DNA from: Polydactylus sextarius
Taxonomy: Eukaryota; Chordata; Actinopteri; Polynemidae
Length of the DNA: 64,000 nucleotides
Direction of reading: 5' to 3'
NCBI GenBank assembly: GCA_016801845.1
Contig: CM028910.1
Location: 9,477,629 to 9,541,628 of the forward strand
Shown here: positions 14,851 through 26,650 of the stretch, in pieces
Layout: each line of letters opens with the position of its first letter
How positions within the stretch are numbered: position 1 is the first letter of the stretch
Position numbers and translations under genes: made by a program
The notes under the pieces: model-generated
Database searches by the model: none
Told to the model about the DNA's origin: nothing
What the model saw: the letters and a program-made list of their open reading frames with translations, nothing else

Positions 14851-15245
14851 ACATTTGTCTTAGCCTGGCAACCTAAAAGTTGTCTATTGGACTATATGTG
14901 TCATATAAACAATGTATAAAACAGTAATAAATACTTTATTGAATATTACAAAAGCTATTAGAGATACACATTTATGAAGGTGCCCTCTGAGAAGGAGTTA
15001 CCCAAATCTTTTATTCAATAGTTTCTCCATTAATTCTTCAGATGCTTTCATATATAAAAAAACGGCACTGTACAAATATGAATATGAGTGATTTAGTAAA
15101 GCAAAGATCATGTTGCTGTAAAAATCAGGGCGGTGAAACAGTGCAAGTGAAAATGTTGCTATCTGCTGTCATTTCCCTCTAGACATACAACCAGTGGAGC
15201 ATTTAAGTCGCTAGACGCACAGCCAAGAGTCAGACAAGTGAATTT
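14851..15245. other. Intergenic DNA, no gene seen
   Basis: AT-rich sequence right of the LINE fragment. No coding signal or clear motif cluster is visible. Confidence 0.5.
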
Positions 15246-15249
15246 ATGT

Positions 15250-15780
15250 GTTAAGTTGGTGCCCCCACCCTCCCTCCTCCCTCACTGTCTCAGAGGCCCA
15301 GCACAGATAGCAAGTTCCATTAGGAATTTCAAGTCGAATTAAGGTGCTTGGGGAGGACACATTAACACATGTGCTGCTTCTGTAGTTAAATCTCAGAATG
15401 AGGCCTGTGACTTTATATTCCATTAGCCACTGCCTCATGTTTCCCTGCTGTGTGTCTAAATAAATAATCAAGACAGCCTCCAAAACACGAATCATCTTTT
15501 CACAATAATAGAAAATTAATGGCTCTGCTTGGGTAAGTAAATTACACCAAGAACATCCCACTGCCTAAATCACTGCTGAGAGACATTGACAAAAGGATGC
15601 ATTATAGGCCATGGCAAAAAGGAACTCACTCGTCCAGAAAATCCTGAAATCTGAATAAAATGTTTGGGCTTTCAAGCTCTTTACAATCACCTTGCATGAA
15701 AGTCTAATTCAGTTTGGCTTCTTATTAATTCATAAGCCATTAGTAACATATTTCTCTAACAAAAAGCCCCTGACAATGGA
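15250..15780. promoter_or_regulatory. Candidate conserved noncoding element
   Basis: About 530 bp without simple repeats and with complex composition. It includes GTCGAATTAAGGTGC near 15332, CATTAGCCAC near 15421, AAATTAATGG near 15512 and a TTCATTAGTAAC-like word near 15738. It contrasts with the repeat-rich DNA on both sides (LINE at 14.4-14.85 kb and a fish repeat at 16.2-16.7 kb). Inferred candidate enhancer. Confidence 0.38.
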
Positions 15781-16175
15781 AAAAAAAAGATGGTGTTTGA
15801 GAGAGGTATGTTCAATTAACATTTAAGCACGGGCGATTAAAAAGAAGTTTGAAAGAAATAGCTTAAATAGGAGTCTTAAAAGATGCAAACCACCAGACTA
15901 TTTCGAGGAGCATTAGCCAGATATATTTAAACATAGGTGAAGTGTATTCCTGCCATTGTAAGTGTAACACCTGTCATGCTACATCATGTGCACAAATGAA
16001 TAGCATTAAGTTGAATAAAGCCAGGATAAAAAAAAAAAAAAACATATGGCCCCTCCACAAAGTAGCTCTATAAGCCAGTTTTATATGTAGTTGTTTAAAC
16101 AATAAATCTAACAATTTATTAGTTGGTCAATCAAACTGTAACTGTATAAGTCCTTTTTAAGCAGTAAGATAAAGA
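15781..16175. other. Intergenic DNA, no gene seen
   Basis: Contains a short A tract at 15780-15788 and a 16-base A tract at about 16027-16042. Nothing else is recognised. Confidence 0.5.
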
Positions 16176-16179
16176 GTGC

Positions 16180-16705
16180 GTCATGCTAGCAGCATCAGCG
16201 AGGCTGATTTTAGCTGTGTATCGAGCTGAAAGGTTTAATTAGCATGCTAACATGGCCACATGCTGAGGTTTACCATGTTTAACATCTGATTTCACTTTGT
16301 TATCATGCTAATTAGCGCTAAAAAGTACAGCTGGGGCTGATGGGGATGTCATTTAATTTTACAAGTATGAAACTAACGTAGCAAACCACCTTGATTTCAT
16401 GGCAATAATCCATCTATGTGGAGACATTTCACTGAAAATCTCATGATGTCAGTTGAGCAAAAGTCAGTGGTACACAGTCATTAGAATTCATCCTGTGGGA
16501 ACAATGAATAGCTGATGTAGGGATATTTTACTGGTAAAGTGAAAACTTTGATATGCTAATTGTGCTAGAGGAAAAGTCAGGGAGTCATCAAGTCGTTGGG
16601 ATTCATTTCCTTGAGGACAATAATTGTCTTTACAAAATTACATAGCAGTCCATCCAATAGTTATTGAGATGGTTCAGACTGGACCGAGTCTTAAAGCAAC
16701 TGAGT
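16180..16705 (+). mobile_element. Fish interspersed repeat with internal modules
   Basis: The segment carries hallmark wording of a very common teleost repeat: CATGCTAACATGGCCACATG, then TACAGCTGGGGCTGATGGG, then two related modules with AAAAGTCAG, ATTCATCCT/ATTCATTTCC and AGTCCATCCAATAGTTATTG, ending in TTCAGACTGGACCGA. The two internal modules (about 16450-16530 and 16565-16640) are diverged copies of one unit. No coding capacity is visible. It is identified by recalled wording; the class of element is unknown to me. Confidence 0.65.
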
Positions 16706-17690
16706 GGCATTACTGTCGAAAGAACCACGCTGCTAGCTCGGTTAAAATTACTAAACGATGGCTTTATTTGGCTTCTTAAATGTAATTTGCTGCTTTTTCT
16801 CATTTTTATACCATTAAACATTGGATTAATATAGTATTTAGGTTGTTGGAGGTTAAAAGAAAATAACAAGTTTGATAAAATACAAACATTTAATACAAAA
16901 TGTACTTAAAATATAAAGCTTACATTAAAGTTTGTATTTGTCAATGTCCTACTTCTATTTAACACCATTCCAGACATTCACATGGAGCCGTGAAGCCATG
17001 TTTTATTTTTTACCGTTGTACTTTTTCATAACTAAAGATAGACTGTAGAGACAAGCTTGGAAATACCCAGGCTAACAGATATTATAGACCGTGTCTCTGA
17101 TGTACAAAAAAAAAAAAAAAAAAAAAAAGCCGAATGGTAAAACTGAATCTGTAAAGGCTGCATAAACCATGACAGGAGCTAATTCCATAGTGGAGCAGGT
17201 GTTAATGCCATCTCATTTCCACACATAAACACCTTCTTCTCTCCCTGCACATAAATTATTAGCACAGATGCAACCTAGTGTTTATTTTTTAAACAGGATG
17301 AGCAGGCTGCAGCATGAGAAAAGGCAAAGAGACGGTCTGTGAGCCAACACAGGTTAAAGTACAGAGCACAGAGACCCGGGACAGTGAGCACCAGGAGAGT
17401 CATGAATAAGTCACACAGCCTCTGGACGTTCCTCTGAAGGTACCGAGGCTCTGACATGGAGCTTTTTCATCTGATAGCGCTGAAATGTCCTGGAGACGTG
17501 GGGAATTCAGATACATGCAAGTGGATGTACTGTATATGCATGCAGCCTGTCTTGTGTATGTGTGTGAGTACATCACAACCCTGTGGATCACACAACAGGC
17601 ATCTTCATTCATCCTCTAGAGACCCCCACAACATCCACTGAGTTTTTCAAAGCTCCCTTTTTTTTCCCCTCCCTTTTTTTTTTTTTCCCC
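16706..17690. other. Intergenic DNA, no gene seen
   Basis: AT-rich sequence with a 23-base A tract at 17106-17128 and a T/C-rich tract at about 17657-17690. Short reading frames show no domain. Confidence 0.5.
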
Positions 17691-17694
17691 ACTA

Positions 17695-17905
17695 AGGCCA
17701 GCATGGTGTCAGGGTGCCAGGTGATTTCACTTCCAGTTCAAATAATGACTGTAATTAAGTAATTAAGACCTGCGAGGCAGAGAGGCCAAGAGCTGGCTTT
17801 CCTTACACATCTAAACAGACGGCAAACGAGGATTCATCAGGGAATACAAACATTATGGCTACAGCATATGCTTGCTCCCTTTGGTACTGATAGCAATAGC
17901 TTATG
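17695..17905. promoter_or_regulatory. Candidate CNE with tandem TAATTAAG
   Basis: Complex 210-bp stretch containing two abutting copies of TAATTAAG (17752-17759 and 17760-17767). Homeodomain proteins that bind cooperatively as dimers often use closely spaced TAAT cores. The remainder is repeat-free. Role inferred. Confidence 0.4.
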
Positions 17906-20900
17906 TTAGACGGGTAGAAGGATGAAGCAATGGGTAACTTTCTTTATATTTTCCTTGAAATGTAGAATTTTAATGTGTTTTGTGAGTTATAATAACCTTC
18001 AGGATCACATAGTATTTGGTACTGCAAATACAACGTTCTACATTTTTGAAACCAAAGAGTATTTACAGAATAATCTCTCGGTCATAGAGTGTTTTCACTC
18101 AAGTACCACCCTGAGATACTGTGGGTTTTTTTTCTTGGCTGCTTGAATAGCCTTTCAAGGACCGCAGTGAGACACTGGGCAGCAGCGATGAGATATTTGG
18201 CATTTTCAGGTAGGAGAAAAGTCCAAGCTGGCCTTACATTCAGAAATAACACAAGTTCTTAAACTATTGACTGCACTGAAGCAGTAGACTTCAAAAGGTC
18301 CTTCTGACCTGTTTGCTGTGGAGCCTCAAACCAAGTTTTTTTCTTCTTCTTCTTCTTTCCCTCCCCAGTACTATGCGTTTCATTATTAATATGTTTTTTC
18401 TCAAGTTTCTCTCTGACCCAGGACATTAAATAAAACATTGTATGGTTCATGAAAGATTATGAAAGAGCAGAACGTAAGCAGCAGGAGGTGTAAACTCAGC
18501 ACAATTCATTCTGGTATATAATGTCAATGCCAGCAACCCCCCTCTCACCCTACCTCCATGCCCTGCAGGCATATTGGCGGAACTACCAATGGATGCTAAG
18601 CTTTTTCCGACAAAGCTCCGAAGATAAAGTATCTTCCTTTTATCCCTTCTGCAAATCAATTCTGGGCCTTACAGCAAAATCCCATAAAATAACTTCAAAC
18701 ACCACTACTTACTCCAAAAATTTGTATTATGGCTATATCTCTTTGAACCCTTACCAGTGAAGTTTTGGAGGAAAATGATTTAAGTGTTATCTGCTAAGAC
18801 ATCAGCATGTCAGCACTTCACCTCAGTTTTTCTTCACATGTCAACCTGAACCTTGTATTTCTCTCCTTGTGTTTGGTTTTTGATTGCTTCTAACCATCCA
18901 GGCCTGGTGATAAATACAAATGCTGCTTGTAAACTTAATGGCTGTGGTAAGTGCAAACAAGGCGGTATGAAGCCCTGCTGGTGCTCCGTGCTCGCTCAGC
19001 TACTGAAATATTAATCCCCTTCACTCTTCTTCAACAATATGATATAAACTGAGGCTGATAAGACGAGTAACTGAGATGAAGTGTGGGTCAGTCAAGGTGG
19101 GATCGCTGAAGTAGCCATGGAGGCTATTTGATTAGCTTCAAGTGAAGGAAAAACAAAGAATCATAGGGTCACAACATATGTATAATCACACTAATTAGAA
19201 TATTAGCATACTGGAAACAAAAACAATGAGAATGTACTTGGATGTGTCCCAAGTGGGTCATACGAATAATTAGACTTGATCGATCAATAGACAGACAGAC
19301 AGATAGAACGTCAAATTAGATAGTAAGAGGTCATATCAGTACATTAAAAAAATAACTCCCCAACTCCCACATGCTATATATTAATGCCAAATCCACACGG
19401 TGTAGCTTAAAGCTATACAAAATGCTACACTGCTGATGTGAAGTATGGCTAGTGCTCTTACATTTAGAGTAGGCAGCTGTACAAATTTAATCTTTCTGCA
19501 CAAAACTGTATTTGATAGACCGCCCCCCACCCCACCCGCCGGCTCTACTAACAGCAGTGCTTCTTGCATTGGCACATCCAACCCTTTATTTTTTCACTTG
19601 GCCTTATCTGTGGGACGAATACAGAGATCCAAGATCAGAGGAGGCTCCAAGAGATGACCTGACAGTCTTTGTGCACGGTCGCACGGTCTTTCTGGGCCCT
19701 CCTGACCTCTGTCAGTAGTGCAACTCCAAAAATTCACCTTAAGAAAAAACAGAGGAGACAACGAATGCCCACAAAATCAATAGCTTTACTTTTCCAAGAA
19801 GATAAACACAAACAATTTCCCAAGTCACAATCATGGAGAAATTGTACTTAGCCTCAAAAATGTGAGTACATTTTATATTTTAATAGTTTCAATAAACATG
19901 AGTTACAAGAACCTTGTACAGGAAAATGAATGATGTGATAGCAAATGTGATATATTAAAAACTCTACATTTATTTTATGAGTCAGCTCAATTCACTTGAT
20001 TTGTGTGAAAGGTACATTTGTTGTTTTTTATTTGATTTGATTTATTTATTTTTTTGCTTAATGGGGAATCGAATCATTTAGAATTTTAGACCCTAAAAAA
20101 GTGATATTGATAGTAGTGATAGTGATGCTAGAAGTATCCAGATCTTCTACTTAAGGTAATATCCTAATTCCTCAAGGTTAGAATATGTCAAGTTATCTTC
20201 AAAGCTTTACTCATATTAGTTAAACTTTCTCAGTTGCCTATATCAGTTCATGCACTGATTTCTGTGTAAAGGAATCTGGGCACATTGCAGAGGAGAATCC
20301 AAAGGGTGTCACATTTATGCTTCTTATCCTAAGCGCATCTCTTACAGTAGAAATGATGTCCGCTAACATCAACATATGACTTTGCTGCAGTTATGTGCTT
20401 TATGATTTACCTATAATGGTGGACTTAACACTTAAACACTGATCTAGTGAATTAAAAGAAACTACTTACATTTATTGGCTTTATTGTCTAGAAAATTCCC
20501 ATATAATGACATTGTTGAGCTTCTTTGTGAAAACTAGACAAACAGTGATTGATTAAACAAAGATAGTTATCCAACACTTATATAGGGCCATCATATCAGG
20601 GCTGGAGAGTCAAAAATAGTCTTTGATGACGCAGATGATGCAGGTCTATCCTGTTCAGTCTTCTGTATGTCACGTCACTGCCCAAAGTGCCACCAGTGGT
20701 ATTAATAACATATTATTTTCTGAATATTACAGTAGTACCTTTGAGAACAAATACAGTATAGGATGCAATACAGTATGTATAGTAGTAGTACAAGCATGTT
20801 ATGCAGTAAAATGATTGCTAAAAGTGTTGCATTAACATACTGTAGAACATTTATTCTCACATAATTTGCAACTTAACATTCTTATCTTTTACACCTATGT

Positions 20901-21435
20901 TCCTGGTGTTGTATAGACTGTATTATACATATTTTTCACATTCCTATTTCTTCTATATAGTGTGGTATAATTCATATACAATATACATCCTTTTATCTTA
21001 TCTTTATATTTCCTTTTTTCTTTTATGTTTTATCATAATTCTTTAATTCCATATATATTTCTATTTTGGATTTAACAATTTTTTTCAAATCCGTTATTAT
21101 ATTACTGCTGATGCATCACTGTGGGTGCAGCGGGCTGCTTTGTATATAATTGAGTAGGTTCATCTACAACCATGCAGTGACCTTTATCATAAGAACCTAG
21201 TAGTACAGTATTAGTATATGTATGTTTGAGCTAAAGAATAAAGATGTATAGTGGGTCCTGTCCCTTGGTTGGAAACAACTGATCTATACTAACATAAAGT
21301 AGAGCTAGAAGTAACATAAAAAGAGCTGTGAAATTCTAGTTGGACGACCCAATCCGAGCATCAACACCCAATGTTTTAACTATGAATACAGTGCTCACCA
21401 CTGTGTTGAGTAAGAATTACAAAAGAGGATATGTT
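17906..21435. other. Long intergenic stretch, no gene seen
   Basis: About 3.5 kb of mostly AT-rich sequence. It contains a CTT tract near 18342-18358, a GACA tetranucleotide run at about 19288-19308, a C-rich patch near 19520-19545 and an AT/pyrimidine-rich low-complexity stretch at 20930-21090. No exon, RNA gene or clear mobile element is recognised. Confidence 0.5.
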
Positions 21436-21439
21436 ACTC

Positions 21440-22485
21440 TATTTAGCCAAGTGTTATTTGCCGTCTACAGTGTTGTAAGCTGCACAAGTATTCATGAGAA
21501 TGCATTTGAATAATTCAGAGTTCTCTTGCCAACTGCTAAGGGAGGCCAAGTGACAGTCTGCGCATTATCCTTTGATCAAGGGTTCCATAAGAGCGCAGCG
21601 TCGACCACACCGGAGAAAAAGCATATTTAGGCCAACACAGATGCACAAATCCAAGATGACAGAGCAACAGAGCAGTAAGCTCCAAATCTTTTTACCAGCT
21701 GAAGACAATGAACAAAAAAAAAAAGTCATCAAATAAAAACATGCCATCTGGCAACCTTAGATTGAGTGGCCAAAGAGCACAACCCCATATTACTCACTGT
21801 CATTGTCTTTTTGAGTATTAATTAACATCTCATTTTTCTGTGTGTGAGCTTACACAAAGCAAGAATACAGCAGGTCCAGCTGAGGAGGATTTGTATACAT
21901 GGGATCCATTTAGTTAACAAAGGATTATAAGCCAGTTGACTAGTGCATTCACAGTACAGTTGGAGGACATTCATTGATGCACAGTTGTGACAATAAACCA
22001 AATCGACATTTTAAAAAATATATATAAATTGCATTTGTGCAAACTAAAAGAGACATTTGAAAAAGGCTACATATGCAGCGAGCAGGAAGTGTTTAAGACA
22101 AACAGAACAAAGAAAAATGGAGCACTAAGAAGTGTCGCTCAAATTCCAGACCCAACACCTCTGGACAGCAAATCCCTGGACGCAGCTTGCTACAAACCAA
22201 ATCATTTCAATAAACTCTGTCACAGAATCAAACACTGCGCCACACAGGCATGAGCTCCAACACAAAAAGTCACCCGCTGCGCTGAAATGCTTTGTCACTA
22301 AAATGAAATGTGATGTCGAGCGATTTTCCATGCATTTTACCTCTCAATTATGGATAGTGATTGTAATTTGTTCAGATGGCTTCCAAACACTGAACTTCTG
22401 TTCAGTCCCATTACAGTTTGGGAAGGATGAAAAATACATTAGGTGTGTATATATACACTTTTCAAAGTGAGTCTCGATTATGGTT
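21440..22485. other. Intergenic DNA, partly CNE-like
   Basis: The segment 21450-21610 is complex and repeat-free and could be a small conserved element. A GTATTAATTAACATC word lies near 21815. The rest is AT-rich. An open frame at 22132-22470 has no recognisable domain and looks accidental. Confidence 0.35.
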
Positions 22486-22489
22486 AAAA

Positions 22490-22775
22490 CACTTCTTCCA
22501 CGAAACCCCACAGAGTCTTTTAAAGACTTTCTCTCCTTTACGGTTTTCCAGAATGATCGGTGGGTGATTCGGAAACAATTTGAGTAAATATTCTCCCTTG
22601 ATGGGAAGCTCCAAGGCTTAATGATGATACTGACATCCCTGAGAGGAGCAGTTCTCTAAACTAAGTTCTGGGATTTTTATGTGCAGAATCTGAATTCAGT
22701 ATTAGGCTGCTGTTGCACAGGAGAGCCTTAATGAAAAATGTCTTTAGCTGACTGGTTCAGGGTCAGCGCTTCAGT
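22490..22775. promoter_or_regulatory. Possible conserved noncoding element
   Basis: Complex, repeat-free sequence with a TTTTAAAGACTTTCTCTCC run near 22519, GAGTAAATATTCTCCC near 22582 and GGCTTAATGATGATACTGAC near 22615. It is supported by texture only. Confidence 0.28.
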
Positions 22776-23132
22776 CTTGCGTCTCAGCAACAAGGCTCCG
22801 GGGTAGAAGAATCTCTGTGTATGTAACACGCCAGCAAGTGCTGTTTGTTGTCAAAAATGTACAACCCAATGTCCTGGATTAAAAATGCAGCATCTCCTGT
22901 TTCTTTTCTGTTTCCCCTGTTTCATCTCCTGTAAATGAGCTCGGTCAGGTTAAAGAGGAGATGCAGATCGACTGTAACAGGAATCCGAGGGTAAATAGAC
23001 GTGTGCCTCAGCTCAGTGCAGTTAAATCCGTGGCCTTTGCCTGACAACTCTGCTGTCATTTTGACTTATGTTACAAGAGAAAGCTGTTTCAGGGCATATG
23101 TAATGTGTCTTTCTTTTACATCAGTGAATATA

Positions 23133-23466
23133 ACACAACAGATTATTCCTGTGGCGTTTGTTCTTGATGTATCTGGAGCTCTGAAAATAGCCAACATATA
23201 ATAAATATATAGAAAATACAAACAGTTTTTGTACCAGTTTTAACTTGTGTCTATCAGCCCTCATTGTAGGAGTGGCATCTACAAGCTAGCAAGATAGCTC
23301 CTGTTAGCTCAAGCTAAAGAAAGCTTGGAGTTGAGGAGAGAGGAAAACGCTAAAGAAAAAGAAGAAAAAATAATCTTCTGTAACATTCAATTTTTAAACA
23401 TTTACGAATATAACAATAAAAAGCCCCTCCTGGCAAACTATCTGACTAGCATCTCCAGCCTTGTCA
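23133..23466 (+). repeat. Copy 1 of a ~330-bp direct repeat
   Basis: This segment recurs about 909 bp downstream at 24043 in the same orientation and order. Shared blocks include GCGTTTGTTCTTGATG, TATAGAAAATA, CTGTTAGCTCAAGCTAAA, a TTTTTAAA...TTTACAAA-like block, and GACTAGCATCTCCAGCC followed by TTGTC. The copies differ by many substitutions and small indels, so the duplication is old. It may be two copies of one interspersed repeat, a tandem duplication, or the terminal repeats of a short non-coding LTR element. Confidence 0.7.
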
Positions 23467-23484
23467 CTCAAATGTGACCTCACT

Positions 23485-23740
23485 GCAGCGTAGCGCGTAG
23501 CCACGACCTACACGCACGCACGCACGCGACGCTCTTCAATCTTATTACTCTTCCGTTATCGTTGTACAAGTTAAGGGTGCACTTTCCAGCGTTACGTCAT
23601 TTATTTAAGATCACTCACCTCACGACGCACCACACCTGCTGTCACCAAACATCCTGCCACATCCGGGGAACAGACATTTCCTGGTTTATGTGCTGGTATA
23701 CCCGCGTTTAGTGTGTCACGTGAGGACCGTTCGTTTTACT
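23485..23740. promoter_or_regulatory. CpG-dense patch, candidate promoter
   Basis: By eye about two dozen CpG dinucleotides occur in some 255 bp, while surrounding DNA has very few. The patch includes an ACGC tetranucleotide run (23511-23527), a CRE-like TTACGTCA at 23592-23599 and an eight-base palindrome TCACGTGA at 23716-23723, which contains a CACGTG E-box. Such a combination is typical of constitutive vertebrate promoters. No first exon is obvious on either side, and the patch lies between two copies of a diverged repeat, so it might instead be part of a mobile unit. Confidence 0.4.
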
Positions 23741-24042
23741 ATGCTGTCATTCAGATAACTGTAGGGATAAAGAGAAGTGGGGGAAATATTATGTAAAATT
23801 CTGTGTGAATATCTGTGCTATTGATTTAACTAGGTATATGCACTTTCTTTGTAAACATTACACCCAGTGGGAGGGGCTTTGTTACTCTTCCCTCTGGCTC
23901 AGGTGGAAGAGTTGGAGCTGTAGCTGTTGGAGCTCTGAGCTGTTTCCCAAAATAAATTGGGAAACATTAACAACTACGCCATTATTTGTTAGTGGTTGCA
24001 AAGATTTGCAGGTAGAGATCTGCAACATACAGAGTCAAGAAG

Positions 24043-24373
24043 TCACAACCGATTATTCTTATAGCGTTTGTTCTTGATGCATTTGGAGCCCTAAAATGAT
24101 CACCAGTGTTTTTGTCCTGTAAGGTGGCCGACATAGTGGCCTAAATAAAATGTATAGAAAATAAAAACATGTTTTCACCAGTCTGCCAGCTAGCCAGATA
24201 GATCCTGTTAGCTCAAGCTAAAAAATTAAAACTAAAGAAAAGAAAGCAAAAGACAGAAAAAAAAAAAAACATTATCCACAATCTTTCCATTTTTAAAGAT
24301 TTACAAAGATAACAATCAAAGCCTCCATGACAAGTTGCCTGACCAGTCTCAGACTAGCATCTCCAGCCTTGTC
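24043..24373 (+). repeat. Copy 2 of a ~330-bp direct repeat
   Basis: Second copy of the repeat at 23133. It contains an A tract of 13 (about 24257-24269), absent from copy 1, and an inserted stretch with CACCAGTGTTTTTGTCCTG. The order of shared blocks is preserved throughout. The spacer between the copies is about 575 bp and includes the CpG-dense patch. Confidence 0.7.
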
Positions 24374-24555
24374 GAGCTAAATAAAATAAATGGTTGGACA
24401 ACAAGTAAATTAGGCTAATTACATTATATAATATTATATGTTTTTATTAGATTACTGACTGAATTACGGTACACAGCAGTTTTAAGCAAGTGAGGCTAAT
24501 GTTGCTATAACAAGGACATAGTAATTAGTGGGACCTTTTAAAAGTGTTACTGGAA
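24374..24555. other. Intergenic DNA, no gene seen
   Basis: Short AT-rich stretch between the direct repeat and a putative DNA transposon. Nothing else is recognised. Confidence 0.5.
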
Positions 24556-25203
24556 CAAGGTGACCATATTTTCAATCCCTCTTAACTGGGACTGGCTGAC
24601 TGGCTGGTGAATGGCTGACAATTATTTCAGCTATTTTCAGATGACTGTTACCACTCTGACGGGTTCTGTCAAATGACTATGTATAGATGGACAAAATAAA
24701 GGCACAACATTTTAACTGACACCTGGTCACTGGTTGCAATTTAGGTCATAAATCCCACACCTTCCTGGTCCGTAGATTGGATAGGTCAAACTAAAACACC
24801 AAATTGCATGTCGAAAAAATAATTAAGTTATTTTAAGTAGTTCTTATCATACTGATATGTGTCGAAGTGTCAACTGTTAAGATACGTTTTGTTTTAACTA
24901 GTTATTTTATGTTGTCTGTTATCTGTCATTGTCTTTGACCCTGGCCTGTGAGTCATTGTAATAACATGTTGTTTGATTGACGCTGAGTTCAGATATATTT
25001 ATTCATGTACATTCATGTTTTTTGATTGGGTTAAGTAATACTTAGTGGTACAGGGCATCATAAACATCGTTGTTGCCTAAGAACTGAAAAAAGGGACAGT
25101 TTGGTGGTGAATGTTGAAAACTGGGACATTTCACTATATTTGTCAGGACGCTCAGCTAGAAACCGGGACAATCCTGGACACACTGTGACATCTGGTCACC
25201 GCG
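24556..25203. mobile_element. Possible non-autonomous DNA transposon
   Basis: The ends are imperfect inverted repeats: GGTGACCATAT at 24559-24569 and ATCTGGTCACC at 25190-25200, matching at 10 of 11 positions when one is reverse-complemented. Just inside the ends are GGGAC-type words (AACTGGGACTGG near 24587; ACCGGGACAATCCTGGACAC near 25162), reminiscent of known fish repeats with similar wording. No transposase coding is present, and a target-site duplication is not clear. Family assignment is uncertain. Confidence 0.4.
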
Positions 25204-26425
25204 TACTGAGATCCTAGGATTATGAAAGTAAAGTAGACTTTTAAAGGGGCCATTTTGAAATTAAGTCAGAGTATTTAACTGAAGTATCAATTATCAGGTA
25301 ATGCTTAACCCTAAAACATAGTGTAATGGTGAAGAGGAGCCATAATGTGACATTAGTGAACTGTCTTTGTTGACATTATCTGCCTTAAACTGGTCATACT
25401 AGACCAAGTGTTGCATGTAGAATTGATCAAGGGCAAGTTTTAACTCAGTTTACGCATTTTTGTGTTTATGCCATTGATTTTTTTTATATCTAATATTTTT
25501 GAATATAAATCTACACAAAAATCTGTTTAATGAGGCATTATTGACCCTTGTGCCAGAACCTGAATAATAGCTACTGGTAGTTTTTAGTAACAGTTTGACA
25601 TTGACAGATGCTTTTGGCGAACATTATTTCATCTAACAGATTATTGTGGAATAAATGATAATGTGAAAAGCAAGCAGGGTGGATTGCGGCCAAAAGTTTG
25701 ATTTGGTTTCCTTATTTTTATTTTTAACCACAGAATTTGAACCGACATGTAACGTGTCCACCGGTTGCCTGTCCCTCGCTGCTGCCATCCACTAGAAAGA
25801 GCAGCAGTAAACTGTGTTATCTCATCTGGGCCTTCTGAGCCATGTATGCAGTGAACAGAGACTTGGTGGGGAGGCTCTGTAAACACAGCGTTACAGGGTG
25901 CACACATGTCTACCTTCTGAAACATCAGTCTCACACTGAGGCTGTCAAAGAAATGAGGCGCAGGCTCACAGCACAGCGAGCACAATGGGAACGGACCTGT
26001 GGCATCACTTTCAAATGCAATCAGAGCTCAGCAAACCAAAAAATAAAAAGGGAAAAAGGCTTAGTGCGCTTTAGCTGAAAGTGTCACATCTGACAAAATA
26101 CAAATGAAAGTTTGTTTAAAGGATAAATAAAACCGTGACCTGTGATTAGGGCAGGAACAGAAACGAGTAACTGTGTTGAATATCACAAACTGAACAACAG
26201 CTGATCTAAAGAGCGTGTTGAAGAAATGTAACGACAATGATGTTTGAATGAAAATAGTCACTTTGTTCACACTGGCATGAGAGAAAAATGCAAAGTGCTC
26301 TCCGTCACACCGCTGAGAAATAGCATAATCGTTCATAAACTTGTGATTTTACCAAAACTAGCAGGTTTCCTGTCATTATTTCAACACCACCCACTCAGTA
26401 GCCAAAAAAACAGACAGCAAGAGAG
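25204..26425. other. Intergenic DNA, no gene seen
   Basis: AT-rich sequence. The largest reading frames (minus at 25641-25985 and plus starting at 26244) have no recognisable domain, lack exon-like boundaries and look accidental. Confidence 0.5.
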
Positions 26426-26429
26426 TCAA

Positions 26430-26650
26430 AATGGAGCAATTTATGGGCTGTCTTATACACTGTGCGCACATTCAGCTATCAATCTTACATGTTTTGAGCT
26501 TTTAGATGCTATAAAAGCACTGGGTAATGATTGCCGGAGACTATACCACTTCCTGTTATTCTCACAGAGATGTGGAGCGCTTAGTGTCACCCGTCACTCT
26601 CTGCCTTTAATTGAAACCATTTCCTGTGCTGTGTCTTGACGCCTCATCGC
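26430..26650. promoter_or_regulatory. Possible conserved noncoding element
   Basis: Complex 220-bp stretch with CTATAAAAGCACTGGGTAATG near 26510 and CTTTAATTGAAACC near 26605. It has no simple repeats. It contains a TATAAAAG word, but without other promoter signs. Low confidence. Confidence 0.28.

Noticed and set aside
22132..22470. 112-codon plus-strand frame
   Set aside because: No recognised domain, no exon-like boundaries, and unremarkable composition; consistent with chance.
26510..26518. TATAAAAG word as a promoter
   Set aside because: There is no CpG patch, first exon or donor nearby. In AT-rich DNA such words occur by chance.
26244..26639. 131-codon plus-strand frame
   Set aside because: No domain recognised and minus-strand frames overlap its start; part of the stretch looks like noncoding conserved sequence instead.
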